Of a DNA stretch of 64,000 nucleotides, positions 20,218-28,831 are shown piece after piece (position 1 is the stretch's first letter; each line of letters starts with the position of its first letter). Location: assembly GCA_902825985.1 (NCBI GenBank), contig CADEDC010000026.1:1-64000 (forward strand), in the 5' to 3' direction. Under the pieces are notes generated by a model, which worked only from the letters and a program-made list of their open reading frames with translations, had not been told where the DNA came from and ran no database searches. The position numbers and the translations under genes were made by a program. The stretch is from an uncultured Acidobacteriota bacterium (GTDB lineage: Bacteria > Acidobacteriota > Vicinamibacteria > Vicinamibacterales > CAVVIG01).

Positions 20218-21165
20218 TCAGCCTGTCGGGGTCTGCTGCGTCGGCCTTGCCACACTCTGCTTCTGGGCCGCTCGCCGGTATGCCGGGCGGACCACGCGGT
20301 TCCACCACATCAACGCGCCGGTCACGAACAGTGCCGGTCCGACGAGTCCGGCGGTCGCCCAGGTCGCCTTCGTGAGCGAGTCGCACAGCCCGCGTCCGCA
20401 CCATGAGATGCCGCGCCCGCCGAGACGGCCAAAGTGCAGATAGGCGAGCCAGTACTGGATTCGATCGACGGTGCGTTCGGTGGGATCGACTTCGTCGTAC
20501 GGCTGAATCCAGTCGAATACGGCGGCGAAGATACCCGGGAACGACAGATACGCGCCGGTGACTCCCCACAACACCACGAAGATGAAGAGCCAGAATCCCA
20601 GCGTGCTGTGGAGACGCCACGCCATGCGGTTGGCGCCTGGCCACAGATTCACGGAGAGGCTGCGGCGCCAGTTCCTGTACCCCGGCCACCAGATGACCGC
20701 GCCGGTGGCCCCGAGTACGAGCACCAGCACCGCGCCGATGCCGTTCACGCGACGGCCAGTCTCGCCGGCGAGCAGATTGTCGTGGAAATCCAGGAGCCAG
20801 GCCGTGAGCCGATATCCGAGTGGAACGGGGTCGCCGAGATCGCGAGCGGTGAAGGGATCGAACAGCCGCGTGAGCGCCTCGTCACCACGCCGCAGCGTGA
20901 TCTCCACCGCCTGGTTCGGTGCGTCTCCCCTCCGCAGGTCGGTCGCCGCATAGCCTGGATAGGCGCGCTGAGCCGCCGCCGACAGGGCCTCGTCGGGGCG
21001 TGCCGCACCGACACCGCCCACCAGCACCGGCTGGGGCCTGAACGTGCGGTAGAGTTCGTTGCGGTAGACGAGTACGCTGCCCGATAGAAAAATGGCAAAG
21101 ATGTACAGGCCGACGGCGAGGCCCGTCCAGAGGTGCACCTGAAACAGCAGCCGGCGGACAAACAC
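20218..21165 (-). CDS. PepSY-associated TM protein (iron-uptake reductase-like)
   Basis: The conserved part starts at RRLLFQVHLWTGLAVGLYIF; a GTG at 21165 just before it is the chosen start (315 residues), although the frame is open to an ATG at 21327 through unlike sequence. It has at least four membrane helices, the first with SGSVLVYRNEL, a periplasmic PepSY-like region, WLLDFHDNLLAGETGRRVNG (paired His), and WRLHSTLGFWLFIFVVLWGVTGAYLSFP. The pattern fits PepSY-TM proteins thought to shuttle electrons for siderophore or flavin-linked reduction, His residues being possible haem ligands. The C-terminal half carries CGRGLC. Function is inferred from family only. Confidence 0.78.
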   Translation of the reverse strand: MFVRRLLFQVHLWTGLAVGLYIFAIFLSGSVLVYRNELYRTFRPQPVLVGGVGAARPDEALSAAAQRAYPGYAATDLRRGDAPNQAVEITLRRGDEALTRLFDPFTARDLGDPVPLGYRLTAWLLDFHDNLLAGETGRRVNGIGAVLVLVLGATGAVIWWPGYRNWRRSLSVNLWPGANRMAWRLHSTLGFWLFIFVVLWGVTGAYLSFPGIFAAVFDWIQPYDEVDPTERTVDRIQYWLAYLHFGRLGGRGISWCGRGLCDSLTKATWATAGLVGPALFVTGALMWWNRVVRPAYRRAAQKQSVARPTQQTPTG

Positions 21166-21339
21166 GTTCTGCGGTTGTTCCCCCCAGCGGCTTCTTTCCC
21201 TGTGCACGACGCAGACTAGCACGGCCGTGCGCGACGGGCGTAGCGGCTCCGCGGACGCGTCACCGGCTGTCGTGCTCCGTGACGCCCGCGAATCGCTCGA
21301 CCGGCTCAGGGTGGGCTGGATGGCCACCCTGTCACACGG

Positions 21340-21507
21340 TCACAGGCCCAACGGGTGGGGCAGCGGCGTGTCAGATGCCAGTTTCTTGCGGGTCGATGCC
21401 GCGTCCGATGCGGCGGCGAATGCCGCACCGAACACCATGCTGAACGAGACGCCGACGGCGACGCCCAGCGCGACACCGAGAGCGATCCCCACACCTGCGT
21501 TGGACAT
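21340..21507 (-). CDS. 55-residue glycine-zipper membrane protein
   Basis: This short frame starts at ATG 21507 after GGTGGGGAC. It encodes MSNAGVGIALGVALGVAVGV, then SFSMVFGAAFAAA and a charged tail with RKK. The repeated G-x-x-x-G spacing (GVGIALGVALGVAVGVSF) fits one tightly packing transmembrane helix. It begins 15 bp downstream of the DsrE-like gene on the same strand, so it is probably its operon partner. Support is the composition, spacing and ribosome-site-like purines; no family is recognised. Confidence 0.6.
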   Translation of the reverse strand: MSNAGVGIALGVALGVAVGVSFSMVFGAAFAAASDAASTRKKLASDTPLPHPLGL

Positions 21508-21522
21508 GGCCGTCCCCACCGC

Positions 21523-22077
21523 TCAACCCACGCGCACGTAGCCGCGCGACTGGAGATTGACCATCGTCACCATCGCCCAGAGATCAGCCTGGACGCCGGG
21601 CAGGAGCTGCGACGGATCGACCTTCTTTCCCAGGAGCCCCTGGCCACAGACGCGCAGCTCGACGCCGGCCTCGTGCAGCTCTTTCAGCACCGCGACATTG
21701 GGATTGTCGACACCGTTGTGCCGCCCCTTGTAGACCTCGTTCGAGAACACCGCGTCGCCGCCGCCCTGATGGAACATGGCGGCGACATGCCGCTTCTTCG
21801 CCGGCACGCCATTGTTGGCAAGCGTGTTGAGGTACAGCCCGATCATCTTCAGCGTCGGATGGACTTCATCGTCCTTGACCTTCGCGGACACCGAAAACAC
21901 GACCTTGTAGTCGGTGTTCGGGTCCGGCCGTTCCTTCGCGCCAGCGAAGTCCTTCGCCGCCGCCGCGCTGGCCACCGGCAACTTCCCGTCGGCGGCGGGG
22001 GCCGCTTTCGCGCGACCGGCGGATCCGACGGCCACCACGCCGCCGGCGAGTGTCGTCATCATCGTTCGTCTGTTCAT
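21523..22077 (-). CDS. Exported DsrE/DsrF-like protein
   Basis: The start is ATG 22077, directly after GGAGGGG, giving 184 residues. The N-terminus NRRTMMTTLAGGVVAVGSAG looks like a twin-arginine signal. The mature part has the DsrE-like alpha/beta pattern: YKVVFSVSAKVKDDEVHPTL, HVAAMFHQGGGDAVF, then a single conserved-position Cys in VELRVCGQGLLGKK. Cytosolic DsrE/F proteins carry sulfur on such a Cys; exported forms are common in environmental bacteria and their role is unknown. A short glycine-zipper membrane protein follows. Confidence 0.78.
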   Translation of the reverse strand: MNRRTMMTTLAGGVVAVGSAGRAKAAPAADGKLPVASAAAAKDFAGAKERPDPNTDYKVVFSVSAKVKDDEVHPTLKMIGLYLNTLANNGVPAKKRHVAAMFHQGGGDAVFSNEVYKGRHNGVDNPNVAVLKELHEAGVELRVCGQGLLGKKVDPSQLLPGVQADLWAMVTMVNLQSRGYVRVG

Positions 22078-22239
22078 ATCCCCTCCAGGCTTAGACATAA
22101 CCTACACTGAATCGAGCCTATCCGGGCACTGAGACCCGCAGAATAGCGCCGGCGGCTCCCCCGGTGACGAAGTCACATAAATATGTCTCGGGTGCGACCG
22201 TTCGTGCGAAATCCCGGGTGCACGCCTTTCGGCGACGCG

Positions 22240-23193
22240 TCACGATTCGATGATGTCGAACGAGTCCAGGATGCGCTCTACTTCCCGACTGACATCGTCT
22301 CTCGGCCACCATCGCACGCTCAGGATGACCAGTGCGTCAGCGGCGACCGCGAGCACCATCGCCAGCCTCTGCGGCTCTGCCGGGCCGCCAACCTGCGTCA
22401 TGCCATCCAGCCGCACCGCCCGCCGGGATCCCGTCACGACGATCGACCGCGACGACATGGCGCCGACGAACGACACGGCGGCCGCCCGGACCGCTTCCGG
22501 CATCGACCGCTGGCCACGTGGCGTGACAGTGACCGCCACGACCGTGGGCGCGTCGCCGCAGAGGTAGCCGCCGAACGTCTCGATGCGCCGTGACTCCTGA
22601 AGGATGGCTCGCGAACCGCTGCCGGTGAGGGTCTCGGGCACCGACAGCCGATAGACGTCCCGAACGAAAAGGTGATGAGCTACGGGGGCGGCACGCAAGA
22701 CAGCGGTCTCCCCTGCCGTCGGACGGCAGCGCGGATTGGGCAGCCACCATTCCTCGAGGGCCTGCTGCGCGTCGGCCTGGACATACGGCAACGCGTCGCC
22801 AAGCGCGACGGCTTCGAGAAATGTTCGCACCACGCATTCCTGATCTGCGTCGAGCGTCGCCAGCCGTGGCGGATAGCGGTCCGGAGGCCGCAGCGATCGG
22901 ATCAGCGCCTCGGTGACCATGGCGGGATCGCGGGGATGCCTGAACGCGTAGTCGATCAGACGGGGCACATAGTGGCGCCACGAACGGGCATCGAGATGGG
23001 TGATCCCCCAGAACGCGAACGCCTCGACGTACGCATCCGTCGGGTGGTCCGCGGCAGGGTCGAACGGCGGCGGCTGATCGTAGCCGTCCACAGCGTTGGC
23101 GCCGCGCAACGTCAGAGGTGGAGCCGCGATCGCGTCGGCTCGAAATGCCGTCCACGCGCGGCGGACAATGGCTGCTGTACCCATGCGACCCAC
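22240..23193 (-). CDS. Two-domain protein: DUF6714-like N-terminus, DcrB/DUF1795-like C-terminus
   Basis: The 317-residue soluble product lies 106 bp downstream of the TIR-domain gene. Residues ~50-135 resemble DUF6714: FWGITHLDARSWRHYVPRLI, DYAFRHP, then LATLDADQECVVRTFLEAVA. From ~170 onward a different fold appears, alternating strands and helices (VYRLSVPETLTGSGSRAI ... VAVTVTPRGQRSMPEAV ... ILSVRWWPRDDVSREVERIL), like DcrB/DUF1795 proteins. No signal peptide or membrane helix. Function unknown; the pairing with a TIR protein suggests a regulator, sensor or immunity role, which is only a guess. Confidence 0.6.
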   Translation of the reverse strand: MGRMGTAAIVRRAWTAFRADAIAAPPLTLRGANAVDGYDQPPPFDPAADHPTDAYVEAFAFWGITHLDARSWRHYVPRLIDYAFRHPRDPAMVTEALIRSLRPPDRYPPRLATLDADQECVVRTFLEAVALGDALPYVQADAQQALEEWWLPNPRCRPTAGETAVLRAAPVAHHLFVRDVYRLSVPETLTGSGSRAILQESRRIETFGGYLCGDAPTVVAVTVTPRGQRSMPEAVRAAAVSFVGAMSSRSIVVTGSRRAVRLDGMTQVGGPAEPQRLAMVLAVAADALVILSVRWWPRDDVSREVERILDSFDIIES

Positions 23194-23299
23194 CGTACGG
23201 ACGGTGACGGAATCGCGACGGCGGACGAACCTGCCGGCTCCACGGTAGCACAGCGGCGGGGTCGGGAACGCTGCCCGTGGACGTCCCGGCGCCGGTGCG

Positions 23300-24160
23300 C
23301 TACGAAGTCCGCCGCCGCTTCAACCGGATGCCTTTCACAGTGATATCGCGCTCGGTTACCAGCAGCGTTGGTCCCTCATCGTCTGCGGGAACCGCGCCGG
23401 ACTGGCGAAACACGGCGCGAGGCGGCGCCTCGATATCTACGCCCAGACCGTCACGGAACGGCCTGGCAATCGCCTCGAGTTCCTCCGGTGACAGCGAACG
23501 TGCGTGGGTCGCCATCGCCCGGGCGGCCGGCATCAGCGCCGGGAACTGTCGGTTCCACGCCGCCGTCTCGCCGCGCAACCAGTCGCGGATGTCGTCGTCC
23601 GAACGGGTCTTCACGCCCAGCTCGAGATACTCGGGCTCGTAGGTGACGTGCTGGTCGATCCAGCAGGCAGCGCGGAGCGAGTGGGGAGACGAGTCCTTCA
23701 CGCGCCCGTACTCATAGGGCACCCAATACGTGCCTGGTGTGCGAGGGGTGATGAGCGCGATGACGTGCGTGCAGTTCAGCAGCGCCATCTCGATGATCAG
23801 CGCGACGGCCAGGGCGTCTTGCGACGTGCCGGTGGACGCCTGGTTCACACTCGCCAGCGCGCTGTCGAGGACGTCGAGCCACACCTGGTATCCCTCGGCC
23901 TGCGCCACCGTCGCCACGTCGCGCGCGCGTGCCTCGTCGGTCTGACGATGCGACACGAACAGCCGTGGGCGGCTCAACTCGGTGCCAGGCGCCCCCCAGG
24001 CCACCGCTGCCCGCCGTGCAACAAGGACATCGAGCAGCCGCTGACGCGCGACGGCATCACCGCTGATGAACTCGCGCCACATGTCCACGCCCTCGACCCA
24101 CTCGGGGTATCGCTCGACCGGCGGACGACCGGCGAACTCGCGCCAGTAGTAGTTGGACAT
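23300..24160 (-). CDS. TIR-domain protein
   Basis: ATG 24160 lies immediately after GGAGGGGAG and gives 286 residues. After a ~60-residue N-terminal region comes a TIR-like alpha/beta domain (residues ~65-165): RPRLFVSHRQTDEARARDVA, GYQVWLDVLDS, MALLNCTHVIALITPR, and TYWVPYEYGRVK. Glu150 in the last motif fits the catalytic Glu of NAD-cleaving TIR enzymes (motif around W-x-x-x-E). The C-terminal ~100 residues are not recognised and end in KGIRLKRRRTS. TIR proteins cleave NAD, make signal nucleotides or act as adaptors in anti-phage and stress responses. Its neighbour is the DUF6714-like gene. Confidence 0.7.
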   Translation of the reverse strand: MSNYYWREFAGRPPVERYPEWVEGVDMWREFISGDAVARQRLLDVLVARRAAVAWGAPGTELSRPRLFVSHRQTDEARARDVATVAQAEGYQVWLDVLDSALASVNQASTGTSQDALAVALIIEMALLNCTHVIALITPRTPGTYWVPYEYGRVKDSSPHSLRAACWIDQHVTYEPEYLELGVKTRSDDDIRDWLRGETAAWNRQFPALMPAARAMATHARSLSPEELEAIARPFRDGLGVDIEAPPRAVFRQSGAVPADDEGPTLLVTERDITVKGIRLKRRRTS

Positions 24161-24391
24161 CTCCCCTCCCCGCGACGGCCAGTGCACGATGCTGACGTCA
24201 TGTCAGCGTGAGGGCAGAGTGTCACCCAGACACCGATGAATGTGAAGCGTGATTGGCGGCCTCGCGCGACGGGGGCGTCTGGCTCCCGGTCGTGACGATT
24301 GCGAACTGCAGACGCCAGCGGTGCTTGCGACGTTCCCGCCGATGGAGCTCTACCGTCGCGGCGGCAGCTACGTCGGGTGCGGAAGCTGGCG

Positions 24392-24805
24392 TCAGAAGCG
24401 AAACACGGCCAACACCAACTCCTGGATGGTCGCAAACCGACCTGCGACTGACAGGCCGGCGCCGAGTTCGAGACTCAGCGCGTCAGTCAGTCGGCGCCGA
24501 TGTCGCAGCGTGACCGTCTGATACCTCAGCCGTCCGTAGCCCAGGAACGTGCGATCACCACTGGCGACTGGCTGGTCATACAGATCCTCGCCAGGGCCCT
24601 CGACCCAACGCAGGGCGAGCCCCCAGCGGCTCGACGGCCAGACGACGCCCACCACGTCGACAGTCGGAAGCGACGGGCCGGGATTCTCGGCGCCTCCGCC
24701 CATGACGTAACCGACGCCGGCCCCAACATCGAGCCGTTGGGCGCCGGCCAATTCCGGGCGTCCGACCATTGCCAGCGCAACCACTACTGCCTGCCATGTT
24801 GTCAT
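24392..24805 (-). CDS. Small outer-membrane beta-barrel-like protein
   Basis: The 137-residue product has a signal peptide (MTTWQAVVVALAMVG...LAGAQ) and then alternating polar/hydrophobic strands with Gly and aromatic girdle residues (RLDVGAGVGYVMGGG, WGLALRWVEGPGED, LGYGRLRYQTVTLRHRRRL, LSLELGAGLSVAGRF), ending in Phe. This suits a small outer-membrane barrel of the OmpW/opacity-like type. No specific family or function is assigned. Confidence 0.65.
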   Translation of the reverse strand: MTTWQAVVVALAMVGRPELAGAQRLDVGAGVGYVMGGGAENPGPSLPTVDVVGVVWPSSRWGLALRWVEGPGEDLYDQPVASGDRTFLGYGRLRYQTVTLRHRRRLTDALSLELGAGLSVAGRFATIQELVLAVFRF

Positions 24806-25017
24806 CGCGTCCTTCCGCTGGGGAATGCGTGAGGCGACAAGAAAACGGCTCTCGCCGGCTCTCGCCAGCGCCTACACGCGACTCGGCGGCCACAGCAGAT
24901 CGAGTCCGGGCGTAGCGTCGAAGCTCAGCGCACGGCGGTGACGTCCAGCAGCCGATGGCGGCAGTGTCGGGCACTCCCGTGAACGACGCGCATCGGGCGG
25001 CAACCGATACGACGGGC

Positions 25018-26163
25018 ATGGCGCACGGTCGATTCGCCGCTCCCCTGCTCCTGCTCGTCTCGACCATGGTCTCCGCCCATCAGCCACCCGCATCCAGGCT
25101 GACCGCACCCTCGTTGCGCGTCGAGATCGTCGGCCCGGCGATGGTGCGCCTGGTGGCGGACACACCGCCCGGGGAACGCGTCTATCAGATCGGAATGCGC
25201 CGGCGGAGCGACGATGGCGTCGCCGACGGCCGCGGCCTGATGCCGCTGCGGGGCGAGAGCTATCGAGGCACGCACTGGACAGGCCTCGACAGCGTCCGCG
25301 CCGGCACGACGTACCGCTACCAGGCGCGCGCGGAGTCCGGGACATCGCTCACGGCCGCTTCCGACTGGTCGACTGAGATCGGCATCACCACCCCGCCGCC
25401 GCCACGCGTCCCGCCGGCCGCGCCAATCGCCTTCACCGCGCGAGCCGTCGACGCCATGCGGGTCGAGCTCGCCTGGCGCAATCGGTCGCGCAACGAGTAC
25501 GGATTCGAGATTCTCACGAGCCGCGACGGTCCGCTGACCCGGATCGGGCTCGCCAACCCGGGCACGACACGCGTTGTCGTCCACGGCCGGCGGCCGGGAT
25601 CGACGGCGCGCTACGCCGTCCGCGCCTTCAACCCGGCCGGGGGATCGACGATGACGCCGGCGATCGCGGTCACCCAGCCGGCCACCTACGACACGGCAGA
25701 CACCGCGGCATCGTCGTCGACGGGGCCGATGGGAGCATGCGTCACGCGCGAACAGGCCGTCGCGGCGGTCGACGCCGGGGCGATCGGCGACGAACGGATG
25801 CCAGCGCGTGAGATGCGCGACGCGATCGGTGGCTTCGAGGCGCTGCCGGTGCCGGGGACGTGTGGGAACGCCAACTGCGACTGGCACGTCTACAGCGTCG
25901 ACGGCGCCTGCTACCGGATGGCCGGCGAACTGTTCACGGCGGGTATCGGGTTGATTGGCCGGACGCCGGCCGGCGCGCCGCTCTTCCTCGACCTCGGGCA
26001 CATGGGCGGCATGCGGACGAACGTCGCGGTCCGCACGATCGGCAGCGGCGGTTTCGTCGAGATGGATCGCTTCGAGCTGTGCGAAGCGCCCGACGGCGAG
26101 CTGACGGCACTCACGCCGGTCTTCGAGGAGTGCCAGTTCGATCAGGACCTGGGGCGCGAGTGA
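25018..26163 (+). CDS. Secreted fibronectin type III-like protein
   Basis: The start is ATG 25018 (MAHGRFAAPLLLLVSTMVSA), which begins a signal peptide. The 381-residue protein has two fibronectin-III-like stretches (about residues 40-125 and 132-225; the second reads PIAFTARAVDAMRVELAWRN). A Cys-containing C-terminal part follows (CVTREQAVAAVD, CGNANCDWHVYSVDGACYRM). The Cys residues suggest disulfides in an extracytoplasmic domain. It is divergent from the beta-barrel gene and convergent with the quinohemoprotein gene. Role unknown. Confidence 0.72.
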   Translation: MAHGRFAAPLLLLVSTMVSAHQPPASRLTAPSLRVEIVGPAMVRLVADTPPGERVYQIGMRRRSDDGVADGRGLMPLRGESYRGTHWTGLDSVRAGTTYRYQARAESGTSLTAASDWSTEIGITTPPPPRVPPAAPIAFTARAVDAMRVELAWRNRSRNEYGFEILTSRDGPLTRIGLANPGTTRVVVHGRRPGSTARYAVRAFNPAGGSTMTPAIAVTQPATYDTADTAASSSTGPMGACVTREQAVAAVDAGAIGDERMPAREMRDAIGGFEALPVPGTCGNANCDWHVYSVDGACYRMAGELFTAGIGLIGRTPAGAPLFLDLGHMGGMRTNVAVRTIGSGGFVEMDRFELCEAPDGELTALTPVFEECQFDQDLGRE

Positions 26164-26167
26164 AGGA

Positions 26168-26196
26168 GACGCCGATGGTGCGCGTCGCTCGGCGTC
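26168..26196. terminator. Hairpin between convergent genes
   Basis: GACGCCGA (26168-26175) and TCGGCGTC (26189-26196) form a perfect 8-bp stem with a 13-nt loop, between the stops of the fibronectin-like gene (26163) and the quinohemoprotein gene (26209). No U-tract follows, so it is a candidate bidirectional terminator rather than a textbook one. Confidence 0.5.
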
Positions 26197-26208
26197 CAGA
26201 CCAGCGCC

Positions 26209-28365
26209 CTAGCGATTCCCCTGGCTTTGCAGCGCCTTCTCGTCGTTGGCCCGCTTGATGATGTAGTGCAGGATGGCGTCGGTCGTCTCCGCCGGCAGGG
26301 TCCGGCCGAATCCCGGCATGCCGCGCTGGGCCCGGTCACCTTCGCGCACCGTGGCGTTCCAGGCCCCGCCGAGCGCCGCGGACGCGAACGGCAGCAGGCC
26401 GCTATATCGCAGGTCCGGCCCAATCGAACCGGCACCCGGCACCGCTTCGGGACCATGGCAGCGCGCGCAGTGTGCTTCGTAGGCCTGCTGGCCGGCGAAG
26501 ACCGTTTCGTTGCTTGCGGTCGACAGGGGCGGATCGATTTTCGTGCGTGACGTCAGCCGCGCATTCGCCGGCATCGTTGCCGGCAGCGTCGCCGTCCCGC
26601 CCAGCTTGAATACGAGGAGTCGCGAGTTGTTCGCGCTCGAAGGGTTGGTCCGCGGCTGGTTGTCCGGCAGTCCGCGCGCCCCCGCGAGCAGCGCGATGTG
26701 CTGCTGCCCGTCCACGAGGAACGACGACGCCCCGGCCACGACCCTGGCCTGCACGTTCGTCGACCAGAGCTTCTCGCCGTTCGACGCGCGATAGGCGGTG
26801 AATTCGCCCTTGTGGTTGCCGGAGAAGATCAGATTGGCGCCGGTGGCCAGCACGCCCGAGGCACCGTAGACCTCGTTGTTGATCCGGAAGGCTTCCTTCC
26901 CGGTGACCGGGTTGTAGGCGAGGATGTAGCTCTCGATGTTGCCGCGCTTCGGCGCGCCAGGCCGGTCGTACAGTTCGGCGCCGCCGGCGAAGTTGACGCC
27001 GGTGTTGAAGCCCGTCTCGTTGACTTTGAAGTCCTTCGGCGTTGAGTACGGGGCGTTGTTCACCGCGACCGGGATGTACACGAGCCCGGTCTTCGGGTGG
27101 AACGCCATCGGATGCCAGTTGTGCATCCCGAGCGCGCCGGGCGCGACGATCACCGGACGCTGGGTGATCTCGTAGCGGGCCTCGTCCACTTCGGCCGGGC
27201 GCCCGGTCCGCATGTCGACGTGGGTGGCCCAGCTGAGCGGCGAGTACTTCTCTGCCGACAGCAGACGACCGGTGCGCGCATCGAGGACGTAGAAGAAGCC
27301 GTTCTTCGGCGCTTGCATGACGACGCGTCGCTTGCCCCGCGGATACGGCAGGTCGGCGATGATCATGGGCTGGGTGGCGGTGTAATCCCAGCTCTCCCCG
27401 GGCGTTGTCTGGTAGTGCCACTTGTAGGTGCCGGTGTTCGGGTTGAGGGCGACGATCGAGGACAGGTACAGGTTGTCGCCGCCGCCCGGCGAGCGGAGGC
27501 CCTGGTTCCATGGCGTGCCGTTGCCGGTGCCGATGTAGAGCGTGTCGAGCTCCGGGTCGTAGACCATGCCGTCCCACACCGTGCCGCCGCCGCCGATCTT
27601 CCAGTACAGGTCGCCTCGCCACGTCCTCGCCGCGCGCGCCAATTCCGGCTGCTCGTATGGCTTCGACGGGTCCCCGGGCACCGTATACCACCGCCACGCC
27701 TGCTGGCCGGTTTCGGCGTCGTAGGCGGTGACGTAGCCGCGGCCGCGATACTCGGCCCCACCGTTGCCGATGACGACCTTCCCCTTGATGATGCGCGGGG
27801 CGCCGGTAATGGTATAGGGCTGGGTGGGATCGGTGGTCTGCACCGACCAGGCGACGGCGCCGGTCCGACCGTTGAGGGCGATGAGCCGGCCGTCGAGCGC
27901 GCCGACGTAGACCTTGCCGTTCCAGACCGCCACGCCGCGATTGACGACGTCACAGCAGGCATCTGCCGCCTTGGACTTCGCCACCGCCGGGTCGTACTCC
28001 CAGAGCAGCGTGCCCGTCTTCACGTCGTAGGCCTTGACCATGCTCCAGGCGGTGGAGAGGTAGAGGACACCGTCGACGACGACCGGCGTGGCCTCCTGCC
28101 CGCGCTCGGTGTCGATGTCGGCCGACCAGGCAAGCCCGAGCTTCCCGACCGTCGTCTCGTTGATCTGGTCGAGCGGGCTGTAGTGCTGCTCGTGGTACGT
28201 GCCACCGGTCGTCATCCACGCCCCGGGCTCCCGGTCCGCCTGCGCGAGGCGCTCGTGGGTGACCGCGGCCGCCCCGGTTGCCCGGGTCGGCGCCGTCTGG
28301 GCGCGCGGGCCGGCGCCCGCCGCGGCAAACAGCAGGGCGGATGTGACGATGGAAAGTCTGCGCAT
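26209..28365 (-). CDS. PQQ-dependent quinohemoprotein alcohol dehydrogenase (type II-like)
   Basis: The 718-residue product has a signal peptide, a PQQ beta-propeller and a C-terminal cytochrome c. The propeller shows repeated W-motif strands, the vicinal disulfide pair (ADACCDVVNRG) that flanks PQQ in this family, and the long GGGGTVWDGMVYDPELDTLY and GNGTPWNQG segments. The cytochrome part has CARCHGPE and a later Met in GMPGFGRTLP. It should oxidise an alcohol in the periplasm and pass electrons through its own haem to the respiratory chain. PQQ synthesis genes are not in the window. Alcohol specificity cannot be read. Confidence 0.92.
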   Translation of the reverse strand: MRRLSIVTSALLFAAAGAGPRAQTAPTRATGAAAVTHERLAQADREPGAWMTTGGTYHEQHYSPLDQINETTVGKLGLAWSADIDTERGQEATPVVVDGVLYLSTAWSMVKAYDVKTGTLLWEYDPAVAKSKAADACCDVVNRGVAVWNGKVYVGALDGRLIALNGRTGAVAWSVQTTDPTQPYTITGAPRIIKGKVVIGNGGAEYRGRGYVTAYDAETGQQAWRWYTVPGDPSKPYEQPELARAARTWRGDLYWKIGGGGTVWDGMVYDPELDTLYIGTGNGTPWNQGLRSPGGGDNLYLSSIVALNPNTGTYKWHYQTTPGESWDYTATQPMIIADLPYPRGKRRVVMQAPKNGFFYVLDARTGRLLSAEKYSPLSWATHVDMRTGRPAEVDEARYEITQRPVIVAPGALGMHNWHPMAFHPKTGLVYIPVAVNNAPYSTPKDFKVNETGFNTGVNFAGGAELYDRPGAPKRGNIESYILAYNPVTGKEAFRINNEVYGASGVLATGANLIFSGNHKGEFTAYRASNGEKLWSTNVQARVVAGASSFLVDGQQHIALLAGARGLPDNQPRTNPSSANNSRLLVFKLGGTATLPATMPANARLTSRTKIDPPLSTASNETVFAGQQAYEAHCARCHGPEAVPGAGSIGPDLRYSGLLPFASAALGGAWNATVREGDRAQRGMPGFGRTLPAETTDAILHYIIKRANDEKALQSQGNR

Positions 28366-28551
28366 GCGTACGATGATACTTCAGCCAATTCCGCACTCGC
28401 ACCTCACTCTGCCTTGACCGCGGCCGGTCGCTCGTCCCGGCTCTTTTCGAGCACGTGCGCGCACGCTTTCCGGCCGCGCGGCGGATGCCGTTATGATGCG
28501 CGTCGACAACCGTCGAAGCGGGACATCCGGAGGGGGACGCTGCATGTCGAC

Positions 28552-28650
28552 GTGACGACCGAGATCATGGCGTACGCCATGCGGCGCGCCAACCGGAAGG
28601 ATCTCGCACGGCTCAAGCAGGTGCTGGAACGGCCCGCGGCCGGACGCTAG
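28552..28650 (+). CDS. Possible very small basic protein (low confidence)
   Basis: A GTG-initiated 32-codon frame encodes VTTEIMAYAMRRANRKDLAR followed by LKQVLERPAAGR. GGAGGGGG lies ~15 nt upstream, further than ideal. The amphipathic helix-like sequence and codon use look coding, but there is no family match. It could also be the tail of a decayed gene. The rest of the 28366-28831 intergenic shows nothing recognisable. Confidence 0.25.
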   Translation: MTTEIMAYAMRRANRKDLARLKQVLERPAAGR

Positions 28651-28831
28651 GCACTCACGCGCGCGGGTCGGCACCGACTTCCCAACGGCTCCGCATCGCT
28701 TTGCGCCAGAGTTCCTGAACGCTCTCGACCAGCGAACTGCTGCGCTGTGGCCGTCGCGGTTGGAATCGCGGAGCTGGCGCACAGTCGCGGTGTCGTGGCC
28801 GGCTGGCGATTGGCTTGCACGCGGCGATCGC

